The notes: generated by a model from the letters alone, not told the origin. 64,000 nt of DNA from Herbaspirillum sp. 3R11 (GCF_004563925.1 NZ_SPNJ01000003.1:1-64000); one strand, 5' to 3'. Numbered from the stretch's first letter, positions 34,215 to 45,767 are shown. A program made the numbers and translations.

Positions 34215-34449
34215 CGTCTCCGCCTGAAATTCTGTCATCCACATTTCCAACAAAAAATATCGTTGTCGATGATGACATTTTCGTCATGCAGGTTTTAAAA
34301 AGAAGATGACTGCGTCTCAAAAAATCATCTCAACATCAGCAAGCCGCCAATCGGTCAATATTGCAGCCTCCGCGTACCTGCAAATGAACATCGCTTGCGT
34401 CTTGCTGAATCATGCTTTATTAACAATAACAATTTGGGGGTTTTCCAAC

Positions 34450-35136
34450 ATGTCCAAAAAGATAACGTCCGCCCTTGCGGCGATGGTTGCCGCAGCCGCG
34501 CTTGCCGGTTGCGTCACCGAAGAGCAGTCACGCGTTGTGCCGATCACACAAACGGTCGCCGCGACAACTTCTTATCAAGGCGCTCGCAGCGCCATCGCCG
34601 TGGGCAAATTCGACAACCGTTCCGCCTTCATGCGCGGACTTTTCAGCGACGGCGTTGACCGTCTCGGCGGACAAGCCAAAACGATCCTGATCACACACCT
34701 GCAACAGACTGGTCGATTCGATGTTCTTGATCGCGACAACATGGCCGAAATCAGCCAGGAAGCAAAGATCAACAATCAGGCGCAAGCACTCAAAGGCGCC
34801 AGCTTTGTCGTTACGGGCGACGTCACCGAGTTCGGCCGCAAGGAAGTTGGCGATCGTCAGCTGTTTGGCATTCTCGGTCGCGGAAAATCCCAGGTCGCCT
34901 ATGCCAAGGTCAACCTGAACATCGTCAACGTATCGACCTCGCAAGTAGTCTATTCGTCGCAAGGCGCCGGCGAGTACAGTCTGTCAAACCGCGAAATCAT
35001 CGGTTTCGGCAGCACCTCCAGCTATGACTCCACGCTCAACGGCAAAGTATTGGATCTTGCCATTCGTGAAGCGATCAACAATCTCGTCGCAGGTATCGAT
35101 TCTGGTGCATGGCGTCCTGTGACCGCTGCCAAGTAA
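34450..35136 (+). CDS. CsgG-family outer-membrane lipoprotein
   Basis: A 228-residue lipoprotein. The lipobox is ALAGC, giving C21 as the lipidated residue. The mature part has the CsgG/HfaB-type core IAVGKFDNRSAFMRGLFSDG, VLDRDNMAEISQEA and GASFVVTGDVTEFGRKEV. CsgG forms the curli secretion pore, but no curli genes are visible; this family also occurs in other surface-assembly settings. The start at 34450 follows GGGGG. It is the first of three co-directional lipoprotein genes. Confidence 0.88.
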   Translation: MSKKITSALAAMVAAAALAGCVTEEQSRVVPITQTVAATTSYQGARSAIAVGKFDNRSAFMRGLFSDGVDRLGGQAKTILITHLQQTGRFDVLDRDNMAEISQEAKINNQAQALKGASFVVTGDVTEFGRKEVGDRQLFGILGRGKSQVAYAKVNLNIVNVSTSQVVYSSQGAGEYSLSNREIIGFGSTSSYDSTLNGKVLDLAIREAINNLVAGIDSGAWRPVTAAK

Positions 35137-35154
35137 GCGAAAGGACCCGACATC

Positions 35155-35517
35155 ATGATGACCAAAACCGTTTTCCGTTTCGCGACGCTGCTGCCACTTT
35201 CGCTGCTCATTCTCACCGGCTGCGCAACCAGACAACAACCTATCTACGGCTGGGGCAACTACCAGCAACAGGTGTATGAATATTTCAAGGCGGATACCAA
35301 GAGCAACGAAGAGCAAATTGCAGCCCTGGAAGAAAGCATACAAAAAAACCGCTCCAAAGGCGCACCTTTGCCGCCCGGCTATCACGCACACCTTGGTATG
35401 TTGTATGCGAACGCAGGCAAGCCTGACATGGTCGTGCAGGAATTCGAAACAGAGAAGGCACTCTTCCCTGAATCGGCTCCGTACATGAACTTCCTGCTCG
35501 CCAAACTCAAAAAATAA
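35155..35517 (+). CDS. DUF4810 lipoprotein
   Basis: A 120-residue lipoprotein: signal ending LLILTGCATRQ, so C23 is the predicted lipid site. It includes YGWGNYQQQVYEYFKADTKS and PLPPGYHAHLGMLYANAGKPD, typical of DUF4810. It starts 18 bases after the CsgG gene and ends 11 before the DUF799 gene; the three families often occur together. Function is unknown. Confidence 0.88.
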   Translation: MMTKTVFRFATLLPLSLLILTGCATRQQPIYGWGNYQQQVYEYFKADTKSNEEQIAALEESIQKNRSKGAPLPPGYHAHLGMLYANAGKPDMVVQEFETEKALFPESAPYMNFLLAKLKK

Positions 35518-35528
35518 AAGGCCCTCAC

Positions 35529-36191
35529 ATGCGATTCTCTTCATTCAAAACAATTGCAGCCGTTTTGTTGCTGGCAGTACTGGCGACGGGCTGCGCCACT
35601 CAACGCAAGCCGTATGACTACGCGGCGTTCAAGGAAAGCCGCCCACGCACCATCCTGGTGTTGCCGCCGCTGAACAACTCGCCCGACGTTGCAGCGACCT
35701 ACGGCATGATGTCGCAGGTGACTTATCCTCTGGCAGAGTCCGGTTACTACGTACTGCCGGTAGCGTTGGTAGATGAGACCTTCAAGCAAAACGGCCTGAC
35801 TACACCCAATGACATCCATGAGGTATCGCCGGCAAAGCTGCGTGAAATTTTTGGTGCGGATGCAGGTCTGTACGTCAACGTCAAAAACTATGGCTCCAGC
35901 TACATCGTCGTCAATAGCGTCACGATGGTCACGGCCGAAGCCAAACTAATCGACCTGAGAAACGGCAAGGTCTTGTGGGAAGGCAGCGCAACCGCGTCCA
36001 GCAATGAAAACCAGAACAACAGCAACGGTCTGGTCGGCATGTTGGTGTCCGCCATCGTCAATCAGATCATCGCCACCAGCACCGACGCCAGCTATAAGAT
36101 TGCCGGTGTTACCAGTAGCCGGTTGTTGATGGCGGGCCACAAGAACGGCATGCTGTACGGGCCGCGTTCGCCCAAATACCAAAGCGACTAA
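35529..36191 (+). CDS. DUF799 (GNA1162-like) lipoprotein
   Basis: A 220-residue lipoprotein with the lipobox LATGC (C22). The core ILVLPPLNNSPDVAATYGMMSQVTYPLAESGYYVLPV matches DUF799/GNA1162, a TolB/LpoB-like outer-membrane lipoprotein fold described in Neisseria. With CsgG and DUF4810 it forms a three-lipoprotein cassette that probably builds a single cell-envelope assembly (inference). A bidirectional terminator follows. Confidence 0.88.
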   Translation: MRFSSFKTIAAVLLLAVLATGCATQRKPYDYAAFKESRPRTILVLPPLNNSPDVAATYGMMSQVTYPLAESGYYVLPVALVDETFKQNGLTTPNDIHEVSPAKLREIFGADAGLYVNVKNYGSSYIVVNSVTMVTAEAKLIDLRNGKVLWEGSATASSNENQNNSNGLVGMLVSAIVNQIIATSTDASYKIAGVTSSRLLMAGHKNGMLYGPRSPKYQSD

Positions 36192-36217
36192 GCCTTGTTT
36201 GGCTGAACAAAAATAAA

Positions 36218-36245
36218 AAGCCGGATTCTCATCCGGCTTTTTTTA
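36218..36245. terminator. Bidirectional intrinsic terminator between convergent operons
   Basis: AAGCCGGAT (36218-36226) pairs with ATCCGGCTT (36231-36239) around loop TCTC. A T run follows on the plus strand and an A run (AAATAAAAA) precedes it, so it can stop both the lipoprotein operon and the leftward peptide operon. Confidence 0.88.
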
Positions 36246-36264
36246 CGTCGCGGCAGTCTATTTT

Positions 36265-37089
36265 TTAACGCAGCATGAACGACATCGCCGACAAACTGTT
36301 CAGCACACGTACCACAAACTCCACCGACGGTGCATCGAACTTCAGCGTCACCGCATCCACCCGCTCGACAATCGGCAACTGACAGAACAGGTCGGTCAGC
36401 GCCGGCGTCTGCACCTGCAGGCGGCAGGTGACCGGGACTTCGATGCGGTACTTCGGCATCTGGGTCGCGCGTGCAGCCTGCACGGCTTCCTGCGCAACCT
36501 TTTCCAGCAAGACGCACGCTTGTTGCGGCGACAGCGAATCGCCGCTGTTGGCGCCATGCGCTTTCTTGATTTCGGCAAAGCGCGCCTGCGGGAACAGCGG
36601 CTGCGTCTCTTCCACGAAGGCGTCGTCGCCGCTGCCGAAAATCACCGGCACGCCATACTCGCCGGCAAGGGCGCCGTAAATCCCGGCTTCGCCCAGCTCG
36701 GAGCCATTGAGCCACACGCGTGAAAACGCAAAGCTGTTGATGGTGTGCGCCAGGATGCCGCCGGTCTGCGAGCGCGAGTGGTAGCCGACCATCATGACGG
36801 CGTCGATGTCGCCCGCCACGCCACCCATCATGCCGAGCACACGCGGCTTGCCCAGCACGGCGCGCGCGGCCGGATGCAACAGGTCAGGCAACAGGTTGCG
36901 GAAGCTGCCGTGCGAATCGTTGACCACGATGTTGCCGGCGCCGCCGGCCAGCGCGCCGCGGATGACGGCATTGGCTTCTTCGGTCATCTGGCGCCGCGCG
37001 CGTTCGTATTCACCGTTGCCGGGACGCGTCTGCTCGGGATGGAATACGCCGGCAATACCTTCAATGTCGACCGAAATCAGGATGTTCAT
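36265..37089 (-). CDS. dppA: M55-family D-aminopeptidase (DppA-like)
   Basis: A 274-residue zinc aminopeptidase of peptidase family M55. It shows ISVDIEGIAGV (D8, E10 metal ligands), VVNDSHGSFRNLLPDLL and MMVGYHSRSQTGGILAHT. Bacillus DppA cleaves D-Ala-D-Ala and D-Ala-Gly-Gly, so this enzyme probably releases D-residues from imported peptides. It overlaps the upstream S58-type peptidase by 4 bases and is the last gene of the peptide operon. Confidence 0.9.
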   Translation of the reverse strand: MNILISVDIEGIAGVFHPEQTRPGNGEYERARRQMTEEANAVIRGALAGGAGNIVVNDSHGSFRNLLPDLLHPAARAVLGKPRVLGMMGGVAGDIDAVMMVGYHSRSQTGGILAHTINSFAFSRVWLNGSELGEAGIYGALAGEYGVPVIFGSGDDAFVEETQPLFPQARFAEIKKAHGANSGDSLSPQQACVLLEKVAQEAVQAARATQMPKYRIEVPVTCRLQVQTPALTDLFCQLPIVERVDAVTLKFDAPSVEFVVRVLNSLSAMSFMLR

Positions 37090-38141
37090 GCGTGCTCCAT
37101 GGTAGCGAGGGTCTCCAGCAAATCGCTCAGCGAGCGGCGCTGGTGACCGTCCCTGCCCTTGACCGCTTCGGCAGCGAACAAGGCGTTGAGGATGGCTTGC
37201 TCGGTGCTGTCGGCCACCGCGTAGAACAGCGGGTCGAGCAGGTTATCGTGCAAGCAGGAAAAATGCAGTGCGGGCGAGGCCGCATCGGCCTGATGCGGCA
37301 CTGTCTGCGCCGTGGAAAACGCCAGTGCGATGTCGCCGCTGCCGTGACCGTACACCGAGCCGGTACGCGCCAGGCCCACTCCCGCACGCCCGGCCAGACG
37401 GCGCAGCTGGCGCGCATCGAGCGGTGCATCGGTCGCGATCAGCATGATGATGGAACCCTTCTCGGGTTCGTCCAGCTGTTTCTGCAGGCATTTGAGCGTC
37501 TTGCCGACCCGCTCGCCGTCCAGCACCAGGTCCGGCAGTTTTCCGAAATTGGCCAGCACCAGCGCGCCGACCGTGTATTCGGCGCTGCCGACCACGACCT
37601 TGCGCGAAGCGCTGCCGATGCCTCCCTTGAGATCGAAGCACGACATGCCGCGACCGGCGCCGACCGCGCCTTGCACGACCTTGTCGGAGGCGTTGTCGAG
37701 CGCGTGCCGGTAGTGCTGTTCTTCCACTGCGAAGGCCTGCATGTCGTTCAGATAGCCGTCATTACATTCGAACACCAGCGGATTGATGCTGGGCAGGCTG
37801 CGGCCGATGCCCGGATTGTCGCGCACGGCGGCGCGTGTCTGCGCAGTGGCGACGGCGCCGACGGCGAAGGTATTGGTCAGGGCGATCGGCGTCTCCAGCA
37901 CGCCCAGTTCCTCGACCTGCATCAGGCCGACGCTTTTGCCGAAACCGTTGAAGGTCACCGCCGCTGCCGGAATCTTCTTCTGGAACAAATCGCCGCCATG
38001 CGGACGCACCACCGTGACGCCGGTCTGGATCCCGCCATAGTTCAGCGTGCAATGCCCGACCGTCACGCCGGCTACGTCAGCGATGCTGTTCGTGGAGCCG
38101 GCAGGCAGGCGCCCAATGTGGGGAGGATATTTCTTGCTCAT
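37086..38141 (-). CDS. dmpA: P1/S58-family (DmpA/BapA-like) aminopeptidase
   Basis: A 351-residue self-cleaving aminopeptidase. The precursor is expected to be cut between G229 and S230 (EPEKGSIIMLIATDAPL), with S230 becoming the N-terminal nucleophile; N198 in LVLANFGKLPD and GVTVVRPHGG upstream belong to the conserved core. Members hydrolyse D-amino-acid amides or beta-peptides. It lies between the permease and the M55 peptidase genes (24 bases and 4-base overlap). The true substrate is unknown. Confidence 0.88.
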   Translation of the reverse strand: MSKKYPPHIGRLPAGSTNSIADVAGVTVGHCTLNYGGIQTGVTVVRPHGGDLFQKKIPAAAVTFNGFGKSVGLMQVEELGVLETPIALTNTFAVGAVATAQTRAAVRDNPGIGRSLPSINPLVFECNDGYLNDMQAFAVEEQHYRHALDNASDKVVQGAVGAGRGMSCFDLKGGIGSASRKVVVGSAEYTVGALVLANFGKLPDLVLDGERVGKTLKCLQKQLDEPEKGSIIMLIATDAPLDARQLRRLAGRAGVGLARTGSVYGHGSGDIALAFSTAQTVPHQADAASPALHFSCLHDNLLDPLFYAVADSTEQAILNALFAAEAVKGRDGHQRRSLSDLLETLATMEHA

Positions 38142-38165
38142 GACTTGCAGACGCAGTAAGCGCTT

Positions 38166-39071
38166 TTACTTCTGATCCAGCTTAGGATCCAGCGCATCGC
38201 GCAGGCCGTCGCCGAGCAGGTTGAACGCCAGCACCGTCAGGAAGATCGCCAGGCTGGGGAAGATCGCGATATGCGGCGCCGTCATCATGTCGGCACGGGC
38301 TTCATTGAGCATCGCGCCCCACTCCGGTGTCGGCGGTTGCGCACCGAGGCCGAGGAAAGACAAGCTGGCGGCGGTGATGATCGAGGTGCCGATACGCATC
38401 GTGAAATACACCACCACCGACGAAATCGTGCCGGGGAAGATGTGCCGCAGGATGATCGTCATGTCGTTGGCGCCGATGCTGCGCACCGCTTCGATGTAGG
38501 TCAACTGCTTGAGCGACAGCGTATTGCCGCGCACCAGACGGGCGAACGCCGGGATGCTGAAGATCGCCACCGCGATGATCACGTTGGTCATGCCGTTGCC
38601 GAGGATCGCCACGATGGCGATCGCCAGCAGGATGCCGGGAAACGCGAACAGCACGTCGCAGATGCGCATGATGACGCGATCGGCCCAGCCTTCATAGTAA
38701 CCGGCGACCAGTCCCAGGAACGTGCCGACGAGGGCGCCCACCGCCACCGACGAAAAACCCACCGCCAGCGACAGCTGCGTGCCGACCAGGATGCGGCTGA
38801 AAATGTCGTGGCCCAGCGAATCGACGCCGAACCAGTGCGCCAATGAAGGCCCTGCATTGAGGGCGTCATAGTCGAAATAATTCTCGGCGTCGTACGGCGA
38901 GATGTACGGCGAAACAATCGCGATCACCACCAGGAACAGCACGAAGGCGCCGGCCGCCAGCGCCAGCGGCTGCTTCTTGAACTTGCGCCAGAATTCACTC
39001 CAGGGCGTGCGGATCGGTTTGGATGCGGTTGTGGTCACGGTATTTGCGGCAGGGGTAATGGAAGTCGACAT
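38166..39071 (-). CDS. gsiD: ABC transporter inner-membrane permease (GsiD/DppC type)
   Basis: A 301-residue binding-protein-dependent permease with six hydrophobic spans. N-terminal [19 protein letters not shown] and the EAA-like loop [36 protein letters not shown] are typical of DppC-type proteins. I used the start at 39071 ([10 protein letters not shown]) rather than 39083, which would begin MRQRM before it. It is 8 bases from gsiC. Confidence 0.92.
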   Translation of the reverse strand: MSTSITPAANTVTTTASKPIRTPWSEFWRKFKKQPLALAAGAFVLFLVVIAIVSPYISPYDAENYFDYDALNAGPSLAHWFGVDSLGHDIFSRILVGTQLSLAVGFSSVAVGALVGTFLGLVAGYYEGWADRVIMRICDVLFAFPGILLAIAIVAILGNGMTNVIIAVAIFSIPAFARLVRGNTLSLKQLTYIEAVRSIGANDMTIILRHIFPGTISSVVVYFTMRIGTSIITAASLSFLGLGAQPPTPEWGAMLNEARADMMTAPHIAIFPSLAIFLTVLAFNLLGDGLRDALDPKLDQK

Positions 39072-39079
39072 GCGCTGCC

Positions 39080-40000
39080 TCACTTGTAACGGATGCTCGG
39101 ATTGATGACGGCGTACAGCACGTCGACAATCAGATTGATGAAAATGAATTCCAGCGAGAACAGCAGGATCTCGGCCTGGATGATCGGATAGTCGCGCATC
39201 TCGACGGCGTCGATCAGCAGGCGTCCCATGCCGGGCCAGTTGAAGACTTTTTCAACCACGATGGAGCCGCCCAGCAGGAAGCCGAACTGCAGTCCCATCA
39301 TCGTCACCACCGGGATCAGCGCGTTGCGCAGGCAATGCTTGGCGATCACGATGCGTTCGTTGAGACCCTTGGCGCGCGCGGTGCGGACAAAGTCTTCCTT
39401 CATGATTTCGATGAAGGAGGAGCGCGTAAAGCGCGCCATGATCGCGGCCACGCCGGCGCCCAGCGTCAGCGACGGCAGCACGTAGTGGCGCCAGCTGTCG
39501 GCGCCGACCGTCGGCAGCCAGCCCAGCTGCACGGAAAACACTTCCATCAGCACCATGCCCAGCGCAAACGGCGGAAAGGAAATCCCCGACACCGCCAGCG
39601 TCATGCCGGCGCGGTCGGGCCACTCGTTACGCCATACCGCGGAAAAAACGCCGATGAACAATCCGAAGATCACTGCCCAGACCATGCTGGTGACGGTCAG
39701 CCACATGGTCGGCCAGAAGCGCTCCATGATTTCCTGGCTGACCGGCAGCTTGCTGCGCAGCGAGGTGCCGAAGTCGCCATGGGCGGCGTTCACGAAGAAA
39801 CGCACAAATTGTTTGTGGATGGGTTGATCGAGGCCGAGATCGGCACGGATCAGCGCCACGGTCTGCTCGTCGGCTTCCGGCCCCGCCGCCAGCCGCGCCG
39901 GGTCGCCGGGCAGCAAGTGGACGAACAGGAATACCATCACCGCGACCAGCAACAGGGTCGGGATCAAGCCCAGAAGACGTTTTAAGACATAAGAAAACAT
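39080..40000 (-). CDS. gsiC: ABC transporter inner-membrane permease (GsiC/DppB type)
   Basis: A 306-residue permease. [40 protein letters not shown] is the usual DppB N-terminus; the EAA loop is in [39 protein letters not shown]. It forms the heterodimeric channel with GsiD. It starts 182 bases after the gsiB stop; that gap holds a strong hairpin described separately. Confidence 0.92.
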   Translation of the reverse strand: MFSYVLKRLLGLIPTLLLVAVMVFLFVHLLPGDPARLAAGPEADEQTVALIRADLGLDQPIHKQFVRFFVNAAHGDFGTSLRSKLPVSQEIMERFWPTMWLTVTSMVWAVIFGLFIGVFSAVWRNEWPDRAGMTLAVSGISFPPFALGMVLMEVFSVQLGWLPTVGADSWRHYVLPSLTLGAGVAAIMARFTRSSFIEIMKEDFVRTARAKGLNERIVIAKHCLRNALIPVVTMMGLQFGFLLGGSIVVEKVFNWPGMGRLLIDAVEMRDYPIIQAEILLFSLEFIFINLIVDVLYAVINPSIRYK

Positions 40001-40109
40001 GGCGCGTCCTGCAATGATTCAACTACTTTGGGGGAGCAGCCGCGCGCATGGATTGCGTGGGCGACTGCCGGGAATTCTGAAATGCGGTGCTGCATGAAGC
40101 GGTGATACC

Positions 40110-40145
40110 GGTTCCGCCATCCCGGTTGAGCGGGACGGCGGAACC
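40110..40145 (-). promoter_or_regulatory. Strong intercistronic hairpin between gsiB and gsiC
   Basis: GGTTCCGCCATCCCG (40110-40124) pairs with CGGGACGGCGGAACC (40131-40145), a 15-base stem with one mismatch and a 6-base loop. On the leftward transcript it lies 38 bases after the gsiB stop. There is no U run, so it is more likely an RNA-stabilising element that keeps gsiB mRNA abundant relative to the permease genes, as known for binding-protein operons. Confidence 0.7.
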
Positions 40146-40182
40146 TTTGCTACGCCTGTTGCGACAGGTATTGCGACGATGC

Positions 40183-41751
40183 TTACTTCAGTTCGATTTC
40201 ATCGAAGTTGAACGACGCGTCAGGCATCACGTACACGCCCTTGAGGTTCTTGCTGCGTGCATACAGGACTTTTTCCGTCACCAGGAAGGCCCATGGCGCA
40301 TCCTTCCAGATTTCGGTTTGCGCATCCTTGTACAGCGCTGCCTTCTGCGTGCGATCGGTCACGGTCAACGCCTGGGCGATGTCGCTGTCGACCTTGTCGC
40401 TCTTGTAGTAAGCGGTGTTGTACAGCTTCGGCGGGAAGGCTTCGGAAGCCAGCAACGGACGCAGGCCCCAGTCGGCTTCACCGGTCGACGACGACCAGCC
40501 GCTGTAGTACAGACGCACCGGCGCGGTGTCCGGATTCTGAGCAGTCTCGACCTTCTCGACGCGTTGACCGGCTTCCAGCGCCTGCACCTTGACCTTGATG
40601 CCGACCTGCGCCAGTTGTTGTTGCAGGAACTGGATGATCTTCAGCGCGGTGGTGTGGGTGTAGGCCGACCACAGTTCGGTTTCAAAACCGTTCGGGTAAC
40701 CGGCTTCGGCCAGCAGCGCCTTGGCCTTCTTCACGTCATACGGCCATGGGCCGGTCTTGGCCGCGTAGTCGACGCCCTGCGGCAGCACGCCGTCCATCGG
40801 CACGGCATAGCCGCTGAAGGCGACCTTGACCAGCGCATCTTTGTTGATCGCGTAGTTGATGGCCTGACGGACTTTCACATTGTCGAATGGCTTTTGCTTG
40901 ACGTTCATCGACATATAACGCTGGATGATGGATGGACCGCTCACGATATCCAGCGCGCCCTTGCCCTTCAACAGCTCGGCCTGCTCATACGGCAGCGGGA
41001 AGGTGAAGTTCGCTTCGCCGGTCTGCATCATGGCGGCGCGCGAGTTGTTGTCGACCACCGGCTTCCAGATCACTTCGTCGACCTTCGGATAGCCGGCCTT
41101 CCAGTAGCCGGAGAATTTCTCGGCCTTCATGTAGTCGGTCTGTTTCCACTCGACGAACTTGAACGGCCCCGTGCCGACCGGATGGAAGGCAATGTCCTTG
41201 TTGCCGTACTGCTTCAGCGCAGTCGGCGAAATGATCACCGCCGACGGATGCGCCAGCACGTTGATGAAGGCCGAGAACGGTTCCTTCAGCACGATCTTGA
41301 CGGTGTAGTCGTTGAGCACGTCGGTGCGGGCGACGCGGTTGAACAGGTTGTAGCGCTTGAGCTTGTTGTCCGGATTGGTGACGCGGTCCATCACGGCCTT
41401 GACGGCGTCGGCCTTGAACACGGTGCCGTCATGGAACTTCACGCCCTGGCGCAGGCGGATGGTGTATTCCAGGCCGTCCTTGCTGACCAGGTAGCCTTCA
41501 GCCAGCACGTTGACCAGCTTGAGGTCCTTGTCGAACGCGAACAGGCCCTGGTAGAAGGACTTGGTCACGGCCAGCGACAGCGTGTCGTTGGCGTCGTAAG
41601 GATCCATCGTGGTGAAGGTCGAGGCGACCGCGAGCGTCACGCTCTTGGCGGCCCAGGCGTGCACCGCGGCGAACTGCAGCGTGGTGCCGATGGCGCCAAG
41701 AGCCAGCCATCGGATAGCAGTGGCGCCGCGACGGGAAAATTGAGTAGTCAT
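40183..41751 (-). CDS. gsiB: Peptide-binding periplasmic protein, SBP family 5 (GsiB type)
   Basis: A 522-residue solute receptor. The signal region contains SRRGATAIRW followed by a hydrophobic core and AWAAKS, so a twin-arginine export signal is possible. The mature protein has the family 5 pattern EYTIRLRQGVKFHDGTVFKADAVK and VRQAINYAINKDALVK. In E. coli GsiB binds glutathione; similar proteins bind other small peptides. The start at 41751 was chosen as the first Met with a signal sequence; gsiA ends 43 bases upstream. Confidence 0.9.
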   Translation of the reverse strand: MTTQFSRRGATAIRWLALGAIGTTLQFAAVHAWAAKSVTLAVASTFTTMDPYDANDTLSLAVTKSFYQGLFAFDKDLKLVNVLAEGYLVSKDGLEYTIRLRQGVKFHDGTVFKADAVKAVMDRVTNPDNKLKRYNLFNRVARTDVLNDYTVKIVLKEPFSAFINVLAHPSAVIISPTALKQYGNKDIAFHPVGTGPFKFVEWKQTDYMKAEKFSGYWKAGYPKVDEVIWKPVVDNNSRAAMMQTGEANFTFPLPYEQAELLKGKGALDIVSGPSIIQRYMSMNVKQKPFDNVKVRQAINYAINKDALVKVAFSGYAVPMDGVLPQGVDYAAKTGPWPYDVKKAKALLAEAGYPNGFETELWSAYTHTTALKIIQFLQQQLAQVGIKVKVQALEAGQRVEKVETAQNPDTAPVRLYYSGWSSSTGEADWGLRPLLASEAFPPKLYNTAYYKSDKVDSDIAQALTVTDRTQKAALYKDAQTEIWKDAPWAFLVTEKVLYARSKNLKGVYVMPDASFNFDEIELK

Positions 41752-41794
41752 GCTGTGGCTCCTGAATGTCTTGGTTAATGAAGGTGACAACAAA

Positions 41795-43687
<1,893 letters not shown>

Positions 43688-43710
43688 TTCGTTGCGTCCT
43701 TCGCTACTGC

Positions 43711-44703
43711 TTATTTATAGATTGCCGTGACCGGCGTGTCGCCGCCACGGGCATAACCGCGATACATGCCTTCGGTGTTGAACGTCAGCTCGAGGTTGCC
43801 TTGCGCATCGACGGCGATCAGGCCGCCGCGTCCTTCGTAGGCCGGCAAGACCTGCATGACGACCTGTTCCATGGCTTCCTGCAAGGTCGCGCCGGCATAG
43901 GCCATGCGCGCCGCGACGTCGTAGGCGGCAACGGTGCGCATGAATACTTCGCCGGTGCCGGTTGCGGAAATCGCCACCGTCGCATTGGCCGCATAGCAGC
44001 CCGCGCCGATCAGCGGCGTGTCGCCGATGCGGCCGACCTGCTTGTTGGTGATGCCGCCGGTGGAGGTCGCCGCCGCGACGTTGCCGTGCATGTCGAGTGC
44101 GACCGCGCCGACGGTGCCGAATTTGTTGTCCGGATCAATCGGATCAATCGCAGCACCTGCAGCCGATCCGTGGGCGGATTCCTTGAAGGTGAACGCCGCC
44201 GCGTCGTGATCCAGCATCATGCCGCTCTGTTCGCGCACGCGCAGCCATTGCTGATGGCGCGCGTCGGTGTGGAAATAGGTCGGATCGACGATGTCCAGGC
44301 CTTGTTGCCGTGCAAAAGCGTCGGCGCCGCAACCGGCCAACAAGACGTGCGCGCTCTTGTCCATCACGGCGCGCGCGGCCAGCACCGGGTTGCGCACGCA
44401 GGTGATATTGGCGACGGCGCCGGCCTTGAGGGTGGCGCCGTCCATGATGGCGGCATCGAGTTCATGCGTGCCGGCGCGGGTATAGACCGCGCCCTTGCCG
44501 GCGTTGAACAGCGGGCAGTCTTCCAGCAGGCGCACCGCTTCGCTGACGGCGTCGAGCGCCGAACCGCCGGCGGTCAACACCGCTTGTGCTGACTTCAGGA
44601 TCGCGTGCAGTTCGCGATGATAGTTGGCTTCGTCGGCGGCGCTCAACGCGCTGCGCGTGATGGTGCCGGCGCCGCCGTGAATGGCGATGACTGGGGTGTT
44701 CAT
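43711..44703 (-). CDS. iaaA: Isoaspartyl peptidase / L-asparaginase (Ntn family)
   Basis: A 330-residue plant-type asparaginase precursor. It is self-cut before T197 in [11 protein letters not shown], generating the catalytic threonine; LAAATSTGG-like sequence [19 protein letters not shown] follows. The enzyme splits beta-aspartyl dipeptides and L-asparagine. Its place between the regulator and gsiA suggests it works on peptides brought in by the transporter. It overlaps the regulator stop by 4 bases. Confidence 0.92.
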   Translation of the reverse strand: MNTPVIAIHGGAGTITRSALSAADEANYHRELHAILKSAQAVLTAGGSALDAVSEAVRLLEDCPLFNAGKGAVYTRAGTHELDAAIMDGATLKAGAVANITCVRNPVLAARAVMDKSAHVLLAGCGADAFARQQGLDIVDPTYFHTDARHQQWLRVREQSGMMLDHDAAAFTFKESAHGSAAGAAIDPIDPDNKFGTVGAVALDMHGNVAAATSTGGITNKQVGRIGDTPLIGAGCYAANATVAISATGTGEVFMRTVAAYDVAARMAYAGATLQEAMEQVVMQVLPAYEGRGGLIAVDAQGNLELTFNTEGMYRGYARGGDTPVTAIYK

Positions 44704-45674
44704 GATTTCCTGTTCCTGGTGACAGACTTGCCGTGGGCGGTAGTGATGCCGGCAGCCGCTTTCTTCGCCACGCGCACCGCCTCATGCTGCTCGGCCTGGT
44801 ACAACCATGGCAATACGAATTCGGTCATTTCGGACGCGGCCTGCACCGAGCGCTTGGCGCGATGCGCGACCGCATCGCACAGCGCCTGGATCAACACCAG
44901 TGCGGCGGCGTCCGAGGTCGGCGACAACTGCCGCTCGGTCTGCGAATAAATGGTCACGTCGGCCAGCGGCACCAGCGGCGAATGCGGCAGGTCGGTAAAG
45001 GCGATCAGCTTGGCGCCCTTCTCGACCGCGCGGCGCGCCAGGCGCACGGTATCGGTGGCGTAGCGCGGGTAAGCCATGGCGATGACGACATCGCGCTCGT
45101 CCAGCTTGAAGAATTGGCGCCCGGTCTGCGACGGCCCGCCCGGATGCACGCCCGACAGCACGGTGCGGCAGAACGGCTCCAGCGCATGCACCATGATGCC
45201 CGCCAGGAACGCGCTGGCGCCGAAACCGATCACGAAGATGCGCTCGGCTTTCAGGATCATCTCGACGGCCTGGTCGCAGTGCTCGGCCACCAGGCTTTGG
45301 CGCGTGGCCTCGATGTTGCGGATGTCGTTGCTGAGCGCGGCGGAAATAATTTCCACGCTGGTTGCGCTCTTCTGCACTTCGTGACGCATCTTTTCCACCG
45401 GCGCCAGCGACGAGGCGAAGTCGGCCACCAGCGCATTGCGGAACGGCGCATAGCCGTCGAAACCCAGCGCATGCGCGAAGCGATTGGCGGTCGCCAGCGA
45501 AATGCCAGCCGCTTCTGACAGCTCGTCGATGGTCATGGTGGCGGCACGGAAAGTGTTGGCCAGCACGTAATCGGCGGTCTTGCGATGCGCCTTCGACAAA
45601 TTCGGGTACAACTTGCCCAGCACGCGCGCTACGGCGCCGCCGCCCTGCAAGGATGTGGTCTTTGAGTTGTACAT
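44700..45674 (-). CDS. RpiR-family transcriptional regulator (HTH plus SIS domain)
   Basis: A 324-residue regulator. The HTH lies in residues ~35-85 (TIDELSEAAGISLATANRFAHALGFDGY). A SIS sugar-phosphate-binding domain follows at ~140-270 (AERIFVIGFGASAFLAGIMVHAL, VIAMAYPRYATDTVRLA, LIAFTDLPHSPL). RpiR proteins usually sense sugar phosphates such as MurNAc-6-phosphate. It is the first gene of the iaaA-gsi-peptidase operon and so probably regulates itself and the operon, through the palindromes just upstream. Confidence 0.88.
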   Translation of the reverse strand: MYNSKTTSLQGGGAVARVLGKLYPNLSKAHRKTADYVLANTFRAATMTIDELSEAAGISLATANRFAHALGFDGYAPFRNALVADFASSLAPVEKMRHEVQKSATSVEIISAALSNDIRNIEATRQSLVAEHCDQAVEMILKAERIFVIGFGASAFLAGIMVHALEPFCRTVLSGVHPGGPSQTGRQFFKLDERDVVIAMAYPRYATDTVRLARRAVEKGAKLIAFTDLPHSPLVPLADVTIYSQTERQLSPTSDAAALVLIQALCDAVAHRAKRSVQAASEMTEFVLPWLYQAEQHEAVRVAKKAAAGITTAHGKSVTRNRKS

Positions 45675-45718
45675 GTGACGTCGGTCGAAATTCGGGAAGC
45701 TGCAAAAAATGTAAATAT

Positions 45719-45767
45719 ATTTTCATTATTTTCAAAAGTAAAGAAAATATCCTTTCAAAAATGAAAG
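45719..45767 (-). promoter_or_regulatory. Candidate RpiR operators in the AT-rich operon promoter region
   Basis: CTTTCA (45752-45757) and TGAAAG (45762-45767) are perfect inverted arms separated by four bases. A related TTTTCATTATTTTCAAAAG stretch lies at 45719-45738. Palindromes of the TGAAA-N-TTTCA kind are bound by several RpiR regulators. The 379-base gap 45675-46053 holds no other recognisable gene and must contain the promoter of the rpiR-iaaA-gsi operon. Confidence 0.45.

Noticed and set aside
15697-34449. tRNA-Leu as an integration site for the polyene cluster
   Set aside because: No repeat of the tRNA 3' end is seen at the far side of the cluster, no integrase is present, and the base composition is like the surroundings.
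34306-34449. N-terminal extension of the CsgG-like protein from 34306
   Set aside because: It would place the lipobox far from the start; ATG at 34450 has a GGGGG site and a normal lipoprotein signal.
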